64,000 nucleotides of DNA from Prosthecochloris sp. (lineage in GTDB: Bacteria > Bacteroidota > Chlorobiia > Chlorobiales > Chlorobiaceae). Positions within the stretch are counted from its first letter, which is position 1. Every line of letters starts with the position of its first letter. Positions 18,879 through 27,678 of the stretch are shown here, piece by piece. The DNA lies in the NCBI GenBank assembly GCA_015482705.2, contig JADMLA020000039.1, positions 62,001 to 126,000 on the forward strand. The letters run 5' to 3'. The notes beneath the pieces are model-generated. The model was not told the origin of the DNA and did not search any database. It was given only the letters and a program-made list of their open reading frames with translations. A program made the position numbers and the translations under genes.

Positions 18879-20165
18879 TCATTTCGGCATACCTGTTGCA
18901 TAAGGATTCGCAGGATCGCTGCTCCACTCGAACCACCCACCGTCGTAGACCGACACTCGCGGCCACCCCATCAATAACGCGTTGAACCATGCTTCACTTC
19001 CCCGCCAACCGGTACCGCAATAAAATGCAAGGTGCTTTTCGGAAACGATCCCGGATCGTTTCCAAACGGCGTCAATCTCATGGTACTCACGCGTGGTGTG
19101 GTCGAGATTACGATAATTTTCCATGTGATAGGCATCGCTGCCGCAATCGGCGAACACCGCCCCCGGGATGCGTCCTTTCTTTTTGATATAGTTGTATCCG
19201 CTTACCTCACCTATATACTCAGGGTAGCTTCTAACGCAGACCAGATCGGCATCTTTCGACAGAAGCATCTGTTTCGCTTCAGGCGTATCGACCGCGAGTT
19301 CCGGCCTGACCGGTATCATAGAACCGAACGATTCAGCCGGTTGTTTCGGCACATCGTCCATACTGATTTCATATCCGGCATCCACCCAGGAACGATAGCC
19401 ACCATTCAAAACACGCACATCCTTTACACCGGCATACATCATGATGAAAGCAAGACGGATAGCTCCTATATGCCCTGCCGCGCTGCCGGGAAAATCATCG
19501 GCGTTATCAGGCTGCATGAACTTGCCATAAAGAACGACTGTTGTATCAGCGGTTATCCCGTGCTGTTCGAGAGCGGCTTTCAACTCCTCCGGACTGCGCC
19601 GGTTCCATGTTTCTGGTGATTCGAGCGCCAGTGTATCCATATCGACGGCCCCCGGTATATGCCCGCTCAAATAAGCATCACGGTTCCGGTAGTGAGCATG
19701 ACAAACAACAAATCGATCGCTGCCGTACCCCTCGGGAGCTGCACCTGCTATAAGCATCTTCACCCATTCAGGTGAAACAAGCCGGTGATAGTTGACGAGT
19801 TTCTGCATCGGCAACATATCGTTCACCGACCATTCCGATATAAACCGATTGTACACAGAAACCTTGTCATAACCGTTTTCCCTGAACTTTGCTGCCGTTT
19901 TATCGCTTTGTTCCGGAGTATATCCGTATATCACAACAGGATGGTCCGGCAAGATGTTCTTGAACTGCAGAATCCTGAGCCAGTCAGAGTAAGGAAGCCA
20001 CTTTTCAGGCAATGTTTTTGCCCCCTTGATATGCCCGCCCCGAGCCTCGTTCTGCATCCGCCAACCGTTATAAGCATCTATTGAACGCACGTCGATGACT
20101 GCTACATCATCATTTTCCAGAAGCTCCTGCAATGCTTCTGTCGTCATTTCTTTTGATTCAGGCAT
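18879..20165 (-). CDS. eanB: Rhodanese-type hercynine sulfur transferase
   Basis: A 428-residue protein built from at least three rhodanese-like units, at residues about 5-115, 120-275 and 285-425. Only the last retains an active-site loop cysteine ('FYCGTGWRGSEAW', Cys383 from this start). The first two loops read 'VIYGYTPEQ' and 'VLYGKFMQPDN', without cysteine. This matches EanB of green sulfur bacteria, which uses polysulfide to install a C-S bond directly on the imidazole of hercynine, giving ergothioneine without oxygen. Adjacency to the EgtD-like methyltransferase is the key support; an ordinary thiosulfate sulfurtransferase is the alternative. The ATG at 20165 is preferred to a TTG at 20180. 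Confidence 0.85.
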   Translation of the reverse strand: MPESKEMTTEALQELLENDDVAVIDVRSIDAYNGWRMQNEARGGHIKGAKTLPEKWLPYSDWLRILQFKNILPDHPVVIYGYTPEQSDKTAAKFRENGYDKVSVYNRFISEWSVNDMLPMQKLVNYHRLVSPEWVKMLIAGAAPEGYGSDRFVVCHAHYRNRDAYLSGHIPGAVDMDTLALESPETWNRRSPEELKAALEQHGITADTTVVLYGKFMQPDNADDFPGSAAGHIGAIRLAFIMMYAGVKDVRVLNGGYRSWVDAGYEISMDDVPKQPAESFGSMIPVRPELAVDTPEAKQMLLSKDADLVCVRSYPEYIGEVSGYNYIKKKGRIPGAVFADCGSDAYHMENYRNLDHTTREYHEIDAVWKRSGIVSEKHLAFYCGTGWRGSEAWFNALLMGWPRVSVYDGGWFEWSSDPANPYATGMPK

Positions 20166-20261
20166 GGTATTTTGTTTCAATTCGGTTGCAGCGGATGACA
20201 GGTTATCGTCATCATCTCGGTAACGACCAACTACCGGTACTTCATCATTCAGTGATGCTCT

Positions 20262-20909
20262 TTATTCAATCGATGTCACCCTGCCATTTTCCCTGAATCG
20301 TTTGAACCAATGCTGACCGTCACAAAAAGGCTTGTTTTTGGATTGGCCACACCGACACAATGTATAGTGTTCATTGGATTCAGGCTTATCAGCATCATGA
20401 AGAGAAATGCTGCCCTTTACGTAATACGGCCCGTTTTCAGTGATACGTATTTCAGGGTTTTCAGAAAAGTTATCGTGTAACCGCGCTCCAATGGAATAAC
20501 TTAACGCACCGGAAGGACACTTCTTTATTGTCTCGATAATTTTCTCGACACGTTCCCCATCGGGATCGATCCAGGGCTCATATTTCCTGAAAAACACTTT
20601 AGGTAGACCATCCGTGCAAAACCCTGCGTGAGAACAGATTCCACGATCATCGTGGATGGTTATGTTCTCTCCTTTGTAACTATCACTTCGCCTAGGCGGC
20701 CTTCCATCCTGTTTCTCATCTGTCCACCCGATCTTCGCATGCGTACCGTCACAAAAAGGCTTGTGCTCAGACCCACCGCAACGGCATAGAGCAATGACAG
20801 AAGTACGAAGAGGAAAAATATCTCCATTCGACTCTGTAATGCTTTCAATGTTTTCTACAATCAACGGACCGTTTGGCGAAGGCGCAATCGTAATTTCTTT
20901 TTTCCCCAT
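20262..20909 (-). CDS. Double CDGSH iron-sulfur protein with central ferredoxin-like segment
   Basis: A 215-residue cytoplasmic protein with two CDGSH-type motifs. The first is 'LCRCGGSEHKPFCDGTHAK' (residues about 41-59) and the second 'LCRCGQSKNKPFCDGQHW' near residue 185; each should bind a 2Fe-2S cluster through three Cys and one His. Between them 'DDRGICSHAGFC' and 'IKKCPSGALSYS' form a divergent monocluster ferredoxin-like segment (Fer4_19 type). The combination suggests electron transfer or iron-sulfur sensing, with unknown partner. It is 97 nt upstream of eanB on the same strand and may be expressed with the ergothioneine genes. Confidence 0.85.
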   Translation of the reverse strand: MGKKEITIAPSPNGPLIVENIESITESNGDIFPLRTSVIALCRCGGSEHKPFCDGTHAKIGWTDEKQDGRPPRRSDSYKGENITIHDDRGICSHAGFCTDGLPKVFFRKYEPWIDPDGERVEKIIETIKKCPSGALSYSIGARLHDNFSENPEIRITENGPYYVKGSISLHDADKPESNEHYTLCRCGQSKNKPFCDGQHWFKRFRENGRVTSIE

Positions 20910-21129
20910 TTGTCGACTCTCCTGAACACGTTTTTCTGCTTGATTTACCTTTCTGATTATAACAACCTCTCATTCAATTTGAGTAATTGTACAGTATCGT
21001 CCAAAAACCAAAAAGAATTTCATAAGCGTCTCACTGCTCGTACCGAACTCCCTCTTCACCCCTGAAACAGTGATAATAAATCGATAGTTTTGACTCACTG
21101 ATTTTCTGGGATATATTAACAAGCAAGAA

Positions 21130-21828
21130 ATGTACACAAGGCTTCCCTGCCCAATATGCAATGATCATCAATCTCCCTCGATGCCTGAACACTACTTTAT
21201 AAAAACCGAAATCTCGGGCCGCTACCTTCTACAAAAACCTTCGGGAGCAGATCCCTTCCACCTCATTGTTGGCTTTCACGGATACGGTCAGCTTGCTGAA
21301 GACGAACTTGCGCTCCTGAAAGGCATGACCGGAAATTCGGCTTGGCTCTGCTGTGCTGTCGAGGCGCTTCATCCATTTTACAAACAGAAGGGTATGGTTG
21401 GCGCAAACTGGATGACCAGTCGCAATCGTGAATTGATGATACAAGAAAACATCAGCTACGTCAACGCCGTGATAACCGAATTGGAGAAACGATATCCTTT
21501 AAGCGGAACTCTCGTATATCACGGTTTTTCTATGGGGACAGCAATGGCTGCCCGTTCAGCACTTCTCGGAAACAGTGAATCGGCTGCAGTCATGTTCCTT
21601 GGCGGCAATATTCCACCGGAACACGAGAAACTCGGAAAAATGAAAAGAGCGCATATCGCAAGGGGTAACACCGATCGGCTTTATACACAAAATGAATTTG
21701 AGCGGGATAAAAAAAGATTACATGAATCAGGGATACCTTTTGAACATTGCTGTTTTCCCGGCGGTCATCAAGCTGACGATCGATACCTCGAATCGGCCGG
21801 CATTTTTCTCGAACGACTGCTCGCATGA
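21130..21828 (+). CDS. Alpha/beta-hydrolase of the phospholipase/carboxylesterase type
   Basis: A 232-residue serine hydrolase. The nucleophile elbow is 'YHGFSMGTAMAARSAL' (GxSxG), 'LIVGFHGYGQLAEDEL' is the oxyanion-hole strand, and 'FPGGHQADDRYLESAGIF' carries the probable catalytic histidine. An aspartate in 'ARGNTDRLYT' could complete the triad. The fold resembles the YpfH/carboxylesterase group. Substrate is unknown. The start may be ATG 21130 or, more likely by conservation pattern, ATG 21181 (MPEHYF); neither has a clear ribosome-binding site. It is convergent with the radical SAM gene, with a 9-nt gap. Confidence 0.8.
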   Translation: MYTRLPCPICNDHQSPSMPEHYFIKTEISGRYLLQKPSGADPFHLIVGFHGYGQLAEDELALLKGMTGNSAWLCCAVEALHPFYKQKGMVGANWMTSRNRELMIQENISYVNAVITELEKRYPLSGTLVYHGFSMGTAMAARSALLGNSESAAVMFLGGNIPPEHEKLGKMKRAHIARGNTDRLYTQNEFERDKKRLHESGIPFEHCCFPGGHQADDRYLESAGIFLERLLA

Positions 21829-21837
21829 CCTGAACGT

Positions 21838-22827
21838 TTAAAAACTTCCTGCTTCCAACTTCAGATTGTGTTCCGGAAAGTTGTTATCCAGAAAGGTTGA
21901 AAATTGAACCATGTTTTCGAAAAAAGTCTCGATCTGAAACGTCTCTTCGATAAGTTTTCCACGCTTCCAACAGCTGAACGTGTCCGGCTTGGCAAAATCG
22001 ATCAAACATATTTCGATTTTATGATTCTGGTGATATTCATAACAACCCATACATCCGAAACAACGATTACCCGGTGTAGTATCCAGACCATCGAATTTTA
22101 CCTTACGCTCAAAGTTTTCATCTCTCGGAATCTGCTCATCGACGACACGTTTGAGCCCCTGTAATGAATATGGTTCTGAATCGATGAATCTGCCGACCTT
22201 CCCGACAGACCGGTAATGGACATATCTGACGTTTTTATACGCTCTCGATAAATCCATCAATTGCGTGACAACCCCCTCGTTGACGTCGCGGACAATGATA
22301 GCTGTAATCGCTATACGACCAATACACGCATCATCGAGGTTCTTCAGAGCAGTCAGTTTTTCTTCAGCCACATCGCCATTATCTATAAACCGATACCATT
22401 CATTGTTTTTTCCTCCATTCATCGATAACGTCGCGATAACAGGGACGCCTGTGTTTTTTATAGACCGGACGAAAGAAGTGTCGGCCAGCATTGTTCCATT
22501 TGAAACAAACGAAACCATATGGTTATACTCGTTAGCCGTTACAATGAATTCCAAAAATTGCGGATGGAGGGTTGGTTCACCCCCCATGAACCTGAAAGCC
22601 ACTCGGCTCGGCAATCGCCTGCATACCTCTCGAAAGTAATCCAAAGACATGTCCGGTAATGATCTGACGGGATTGTAACAGTAGTTGCAGTTGTAGTTGC
22701 AGCGGTGCGTCAGATCGACATAGATGAGAGGAAAAGGGTTTTCGTCAACGCTATGAACTATCTTTGAGCCAAGTTTACCTGATGGATACTTTTTTAGCTT
22801 GGGTATACTGTGCAGTTGCCCTGGCAT
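21838..22827 (-). CDS. Radical SAM enzyme of unknown substrate
   Basis: A 329-residue protein with the radical SAM cluster motif 'CNYNCNYC' (CxxxCxxC) near residue 43 and the following 'FMGGEPTLHPQFLEF', which corresponds to the SAM-binding GGEP strand. A second cysteine group, 'CFGCMGCYEYH', plus 'FSCWKRGK' near the C-terminus suggests an auxiliary iron-sulfur site, as in SPASM/twitch proteins that modify peptides or act in cofactor assembly. No precursor peptide gene is visible beside it. The start is the ATG at 22827; a TTG lies three codons earlier. The gap 22837-23075 has no gene. Confidence 0.8.
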   Translation of the reverse strand: MPGQLHSIPKLKKYPSGKLGSKIVHSVDENPFPLIYVDLTHRCNYNCNYCYNPVRSLPDMSLDYFREVCRRLPSRVAFRFMGGEPTLHPQFLEFIVTANEYNHMVSFVSNGTMLADTSFVRSIKNTGVPVIATLSMNGGKNNEWYRFIDNGDVAEEKLTALKNLDDACIGRIAITAIIVRDVNEGVVTQLMDLSRAYKNVRYVHYRSVGKVGRFIDSEPYSLQGLKRVVDEQIPRDENFERKVKFDGLDTTPGNRCFGCMGCYEYHQNHKIEICLIDFAKPDTFSCWKRGKLIEETFQIETFFENMVQFSTFLDNNFPEHNLKLEAGSF

Positions 22828-23075
22828 GGATTTCAATTTTGTGTTGATCGGAGAAAAACACCTTTTTTTAAACCACTATTATGACCAGCTGTGATAAAAA
22901 CAAGGGGGTAAAACGAGAAAAGCTTATGTGTAATTTCGCTATTCCTCTTGAAACAGTCAAGAAAAGAGTGGATATATTCACTCATTTTCAACGAGACATG
23001 GCTGTTTTTTCCTGAAACGCAATACGTTCTGCCAGCAACACACCCGATACCGTGCATTCAGGCTTTTTCCATGGT

Positions 23076-24992
23076 CTATTGTCCTATAAAACGCTCGATA
23101 TGTTCGATAAAATTGGCAGGATTAATAAATCCGGCGATCCTGCTTTCGGGGATCTCCCTGCCGGAACTGTCGAAAAAAACGATACCGGGTGGCCCGAAAA
23201 TGGAGAATCGTTTCATCAGTGCACGTTCTTCCTCGGTATTTGCAGTAACATCGGCCTTGAGAAGTGAGATACTCTCGAGTTTTTCAACCACGCGCGAATC
23301 ACTGAACGTGAGATGTTCGAGCTCTTTGCAAGAAACACACCAATCGGCATAAAAGTCAAGCATGACTGGACGTTGAGCAGATTCTAAAGCCCTGTCCAGT
23401 TCTTCAACCGAATGAATCATGGTAAAACGAAGCGATTTTTCTGCCTCTGCACGCCTTTCTGAACCTCCTGATATACCGGATAAAGGTTCGAACACACTGT
23501 CGCCTCCGGAAGCAGCACCAGTGAGTTCCACAACACCGACTATGAGCAAGAGAACCCCAAAAGCTTTTCTGAAACGTTCACCGACCGTAGGCTGCCCGGC
23601 TATGCATTCAAAGACCCCAAGAAATACCGAACAAAGTATGGCAAAGGACCCCCATGCCAGCAACACCGCCCATGCAGGCAATACAGGAGTGACGATCCAG
23701 ATAGCAACAGCTATCAGAAGAAAACCGAATAAGTGTTTCACTCCTGTCATCCATGCTCCTGCACGTGGCAGGAGATAGCCTGCCGACAGTCCTACAAGAA
23801 GAAGCGGAACACTCATACCCGATGCCATGGAAAACAATGCAAGTCCTCCTGTAACGACATTTTTTGTCTGGCTGATATAAACCAGCGTTCCTGCCAAAGG
23901 AGCGGCGACACATGGACCGACAACGAGTGCCGAAATGGCCCCCATGACAAAAACCGCCGGAAAACGCCCTCCTTTCATGATCCTCGACGTTCCGGTCAAT
24001 CTTGTCTGCAGCGCCGAGGGTATCTGGATTTGATAGACATCGAACATCGAAAGCGCAAGGAGAACAAGCAGCGCAGAAAAAATCCCAAGCACTTCAGGCC
24101 TCTGCAGAAAACCGGCAAGTCCCTCTCCTGCAAGTCCGGCCAGCACTCCCAGCATAGTATAGACAGTCGCCATTCCGAGACTGTAGACAAGCGCAAGGAG
24201 AAAACCTCGCAGACGGGTAACAGATCCTTCACCGACAATGATCGATGACAGGATCGGAACCATCGGAAGGATACAAGGTGTGAACGACAGCAAAAGCCCG
24301 AAAAAAAGGAACATCAGAGATATTTTCCAGAAGCTCCCCTCTTCGAGCGTCGAACTGAAAAAGCTTTCCTGTTCAGAGGAAGAAAGGTTGCGGGAAGACT
24401 CCGTTGCTGTATTCGACGACACTGTTTTTGAAAAAACACCACCGGTTTTTTCCGGAACAAGAAGGCCGGGCCGTTCAGGATCGACCAGAAATTTGTCCGT
24501 TACCGGGGGATAACAGAGCCCCCCTTCAGCACATCCCTGATAGGTGACCTTCAAAGTAAAAGGCTCCGATGCCGAAACAAGCGGAAGGGAAAGCGAAAGA
24601 GTATCGTGGTATATTTCCGATTCGTCTCCTGTCAGGGGGTCGACAAACATTGTTCCTTTCGGGAAAACAAGCGTTCCAAGCCTCTGAGCACCATCTTCAA
24701 CCGACACATCGACCTGTTCGCGATACAGCTTACAGCCTTCGGCTATTGTCCAACGTAATGCAATCGAACCGGAACCACGAAGCTCTGCCTCGAGTCTGAA
24801 TGCTTTTTCAGGTTCAAGAAATTCCGAAGCATCGATCTCATAAAGAGCAGGAAGCGATAACAAAACTATCCAGGCAAGAAAAATCGTGCGTTTGAAACGA
24901 GAAGCAAGAGAGAAAATCACCGTTTTGTAAAATAAGATTGATTTGAATCGACAACCGTATGTATTACCGAACAGCACCCGCTCTCTGTTCAT
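23076..24992 (-). CDS. dsbD: Thiol:disulfide interchange protein, DsbD type
   Basis: Carries reducing power from cytoplasmic thioredoxin across the membrane to periplasmic thiol proteins. The order is complete: an N-terminal anchor, a periplasmic alpha domain (up to about residue 190, with 'QGCAEGGLCYPP'), eight or so membrane segments containing 'FTPCILPMVPIL' and 'GPCVAAPLAGTLV', and a C-terminal thioredoxin-like domain with 'DWCVSCKELEHL'. It is the last gene of the sox cluster and follows soxW, overlapping it by about 29 nt. It probably reduces SoxW and, through it, SoxYZ or c-type cytochrome thiols, the role filled by SoxV in other sulfur oxidisers. The start is uncertain (ATG 24992, GTG 24920). 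Confidence 0.9.
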   Translation of the reverse strand: MNRERVLFGNTYGCRFKSILFYKTVIFSLASRFKRTIFLAWIVLLSLPALYEIDASEFLEPEKAFRLEAELRGSGSIALRWTIAEGCKLYREQVDVSVEDGAQRLGTLVFPKGTMFVDPLTGDESEIYHDTLSLSLPLVSASEPFTLKVTYQGCAEGGLCYPPVTDKFLVDPERPGLLVPEKTGGVFSKTVSSNTATESSRNLSSSEQESFFSSTLEEGSFWKISLMFLFFGLLLSFTPCILPMVPILSSIIVGEGSVTRLRGFLLALVYSLGMATVYTMLGVLAGLAGEGLAGFLQRPEVLGIFSALLVLLALSMFDVYQIQIPSALQTRLTGTSRIMKGGRFPAVFVMGAISALVVGPCVAAPLAGTLVYISQTKNVVTGGLALFSMASGMSVPLLLVGLSAGYLLPRAGAWMTGVKHLFGFLLIAVAIWIVTPVLPAWAVLLAWGSFAILCSVFLGVFECIAGQPTVGERFRKAFGVLLLIVGVVELTGAASGGDSVFEPLSGISGGSERRAEAEKSLRFTMIHSVEELDRALESAQRPVMLDFYADWCVSCKELEHLTFSDSRVVEKLESISLLKADVTANTEEERALMKRFSIFGPPGIVFFDSSGREIPESRIAGFINPANFIEHIERFIGQ

Positions 24993-25554
24993 CAGTTTCA
25001 AGGGCTCGCAAAATCAGCTGCTCCAGGGCTTCCCTGCTCTGAAAACCCTTAGCGACCGTGATTAGAGAGCCGTCCCGGCCAATGACAAATGATACGGGAA
25101 TCGCACGAAGTCCACCTGGGATATAATCGCCAAAGGTGGAAATCATCGCCTGATCACCGATCATAACGGGATAATTGATGCCATACTCCCAAATAAAATC
25201 ATTGATACTCTGTTCTTCATCCCTGAATCCAATGCCGATGAAGGTGAATCCATCCTTACCGTATTTCTCCTGAAGTTCAACCATATCCGGAATTTCCTGG
25301 CGGCATGGGGGGCACCATGAAGCGAAAAAGTTAACAATATAGGCTTTACCCGCCAGGGTCCGGCTCGAGATTTCAGTTCCATCAAGGGCTTTAGCGTTTA
25401 TCAGAGGACCGGAAACCGAAGTTTGCGGGTTTATCATCATGACCGCCAGAAGCATCATGGAGATACCAAGTCCTGAAAATGACTTGCTCAGCTTGTTCAT
25501 GCTCATACCGTCGTTCATTCGTATATTTTCATTGACCTTATAGAAAAAATTCAT
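24964..25554 (-). CDS. soxW: Periplasmic thioredoxin SoxW
   Basis: A 196-residue TlpA/ResA-like thioredoxin. A signal peptide or anchor is visible ('MMLLAVMMINPQTSVSG'), followed by 'YIVNFFASWCPPCRQEIPDM' with the CPPC redox motif and 'RAIPVSFVIGRDGSL' with the cis-proline. It is placed directly after soxB, with a one-base overlap of stop and start codons, and before dsbD. This supports a role in keeping SoxYZ or Sox cytochrome thiols reduced. The start could be ATG 25554 or one of several methionines up to residue 19. Confidence 0.88.
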   Translation of the reverse strand: MNFFYKVNENIRMNDGMSMNKLSKSFSGLGISMMLLAVMMINPQTSVSGPLINAKALDGTEISSRTLAGKAYIVNFFASWCPPCRQEIPDMVELQEKYGKDGFTFIGIGFRDEEQSINDFIWEYGINYPVMIGDQAMISTFGDYIPGGLRAIPVSFVIGRDGSLITVAKGFQSREALEQLILRALETDEQRAGAVR

Positions 25555-27308
25555 CAGGAAAAATCGGCACCCGGGTTGGATTCGGCATTTTTTACAACCG
25601 GTGATCCGGAACTGTTTACTTCAACGGTCTTGACATCCTTCAAATATTCGGCAACGCTCTCCCAAACCGGCTCTCCGGGAGACTGAGCTCCAACCGTAGC
25701 CCAGCCCGCTACCCGGTACTTGGCCGAAACATCGAGGGGTTTACCATCGGAAAACCGCATATTGCCTATACGTTTTCCAAATACCGCTGAGGGGTTTATA
25801 GTGTACTGTATACCTCCGACACGTACCATATCCCCCCCCTGCTGGTAGTAGGGATCGGCATTGAAAAGATTGTCCGCGACATCTTCCAGGATAGCCCTGA
25901 TCTGGGTACCGGTCATGTCACGGACATACGTTTCAGGATAGGTCATACAGGTTTGATCGAGCACATGCTCCATGGTGACGGTTTGCCCGGGCAGAAGCGT
26001 CGTTCCCCATCGAAACCCGGGTGAAAGGGCAATTTGGGCGTCGTTGCGGGCAATAAGCGCATCACAGATAACCCTGTCGAACGGACCGTCGAAATTACCT
26101 CTTCGGTAAAGCAACGAATCTGTTGTAGCAAGCGGTTGATGAAGCTTGTCGAAGTAAGGCTTGCGGATATCGTCGATCATCGCTTTCATTTTCCGGTCTT
26201 CTCCGAGTTCGTTCGAAAAAACGGGTAAAAGCCGGTAACGATAATCTTGTACTCTTCCGTTTCCGAGCTCGAGATCCATCACTCCCAGAAACTTGCCGTT
26301 CGACCCGGCATTGGTTACAAGAGTACGACCCCTTGCATTTCGAACTTCGAAAGGTCGAGGAATCGCATCATGGGTATGCCCACCGAAAATCACATCGATA
26401 CCGCTGACCTCTCCTGCCAGTTTGATATCGACATCCATACCATTGTGAGAGATCAGTATCACGGCATCGGGCCGTTCATCTCGACGGATCTTGTCAACCA
26501 GCTCCTGAAGCTCCATGCTGTTGATACCGAACGTCCAGTCGGGAATGAATCGTTGCGGATTCGCAATCGGTGTGTAGGGAAAGGCCTGGCCGATAACGGC
26601 GATCCTCTTCCTGCCGAGTTCTTTCATGACATGTGGCCTGAATGCATGCCCTGTCATTTCATCGAATGCCTCGACTCCTTCGAAAAGCGCCTCTTCCTTG
26701 ACTTTAACGTTCTGGGCGACAAAATCTCCCTTGAACCTCTCGAGGTTGCTGCGAACAACCTCAGCCCCATAGGTGAACTCCCAATGGCCAGTCATCACAT
26801 CAACACCGAGAAGGTTACAGGCATCGACCATATCGGTTCCCTTTGTCCACAATGCCGTCCCCGAACCCTGCCACGTATCACCGGTGTCGAACAGAAGTGT
26901 TTTATCCCTTCCGAACACGCCCCTCATTTTGTCGACCAAGGTCTTCAGATGTGCAAACCCTCCAAGCTTTCCGAACCGCTGAGCCGCATCGACATAATCA
27001 AGAGAAGTGTATGCATAAGCAAAAGGACTGCCGGCGGAGATTTTGTAATATTCAAGAAAAGCCTGACCAACCAGATGAGGAGGACGCCCGAAAGCCTCCC
27101 CGAAACCCAGATTCAGACTTGGCTCACGATAATAAACAGGCATCAGCTGTGCATGGGTATCGGTAATATGCAGTAGTCGTATATCTCCAAACTCCGGAAA
27201 ACTGTACATATCAGCAGCCGAATTACAACCTTGAATACCTGCCGGCAACATGCCGGCAACACCGGCTATACCAAGAATACGAAGAAATTCACGGCGTGAA
27301 ATTTGCAT
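25554..27308 (-). CDS. soxB: Sulfate thiol esterase SoxB
   Basis: A 584-residue periplasmic dimanganese hydrolase that releases sulfate from SoxY-bound cysteine S-thiosulfonate. The N-terminus carries a twin-arginine signal ('SRREFLRILGIAG'). The metallophosphatase domain has 'LLHITDTHAQLMP', 'FDTGDTWQGSG', 'HWEFTYGAEV', 'ISHNGMDVD' and 'FGGHTHDAIP', as in 5'-nucleotidase relatives, followed by the nucleotidase C-terminal domain ('YRRGNFDGPFDRVICDALIA'). The ATG at 27308 (MQISRREF) places the Tat motif at the N-terminus; an upstream in-frame start at 27350 is unlikely. It lies in the Sox order between soxK and soxW. Confidence 0.96.
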   Translation of the reverse strand: MQISRREFLRILGIAGVAGMLPAGIQGCNSAADMYSFPEFGDIRLLHITDTHAQLMPVYYREPSLNLGFGEAFGRPPHLVGQAFLEYYKISAGSPFAYAYTSLDYVDAAQRFGKLGGFAHLKTLVDKMRGVFGRDKTLLFDTGDTWQGSGTALWTKGTDMVDACNLLGVDVMTGHWEFTYGAEVVRSNLERFKGDFVAQNVKVKEEALFEGVEAFDEMTGHAFRPHVMKELGRKRIAVIGQAFPYTPIANPQRFIPDWTFGINSMELQELVDKIRRDERPDAVILISHNGMDVDIKLAGEVSGIDVIFGGHTHDAIPRPFEVRNARGRTLVTNAGSNGKFLGVMDLELGNGRVQDYRYRLLPVFSNELGEDRKMKAMIDDIRKPYFDKLHQPLATTDSLLYRRGNFDGPFDRVICDALIARNDAQIALSPGFRWGTTLLPGQTVTMEHVLDQTCMTYPETYVRDMTGTQIRAILEDVADNLFNADPYYQQGGDMVRVGGIQYTINPSAVFGKRIGNMRFSDGKPLDVSAKYRVAGWATVGAQSPGEPVWESVAEYLKDVKTVEVNSSGSPVVKNAESNPGADFS

Positions 27309-27359
27309 AGTTCTTTCTTTTTGAATGAAAGTCTTTTCTCTGAGAGGCAAAACAGCAGC

Positions 27360-27665
27360 TCAATGTACTGGAATAAATTCCTGCCAATGGTTGTGCATGA
27401 AAGTCCCTTGCCCGACAGCCAGCTCTCCCTGGCGCAATGCCTCCCCTGCAAGCATAGCAGCCTGCTTTTCATGACCTTTTTCCAGTGCCTCACGGGCCTC
27501 GGCTATAAGGGTGGCCGTATCTCTCCATTCAAAACCCAGATCTGCCGCTCCTTTCCTGGCCTCCTCTGCCTTCAGGATAAGTTGCTCTGCAGAAGGAGCG
27601 GCATACAGCGTAGGACCAGACAGCAACAATATCAATAAGCAGTACCATGGAATCAGTTTCTTCAT
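27360..27665 (-). CDS. soxK: SoxAX-binding protein SoxK
   Basis: A small secreted protein (101 residues) between soxA and soxB, the position of SoxK/SAXB in green sulfur bacteria. That protein binds SoxA and SoxX and raises their activity. A signal peptide ends near 'SGPTLYAAPSA'. The mature part is helical, with repeated 'EAREALEKGHEKQAAMLAGEALRQGE' character and 'HNHWQEFIPVH' at the C-terminus. ATG 27665 has AGGAG nine bases upstream, favouring it over an ORF start at 27716. Confidence 0.85.
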   Translation of the reverse strand: MKKLIPWYCLLILLLSGPTLYAAPSAEQLILKAEEARKGAADLGFEWRDTATLIAEAREALEKGHEKQAAMLAGEALRQGELAVGQGTFMHNHWQEFIPVH

Positions 27666-27678
27666 CACTCGTTTCTCC

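Noticed and set aside
19032..19619. 195-codon plus-strand frame opposite eanB
   Set aside because: It lies wholly inside the well-supported eanB gene on the other strand and has no recognisable motif; treated as a shadow frame.
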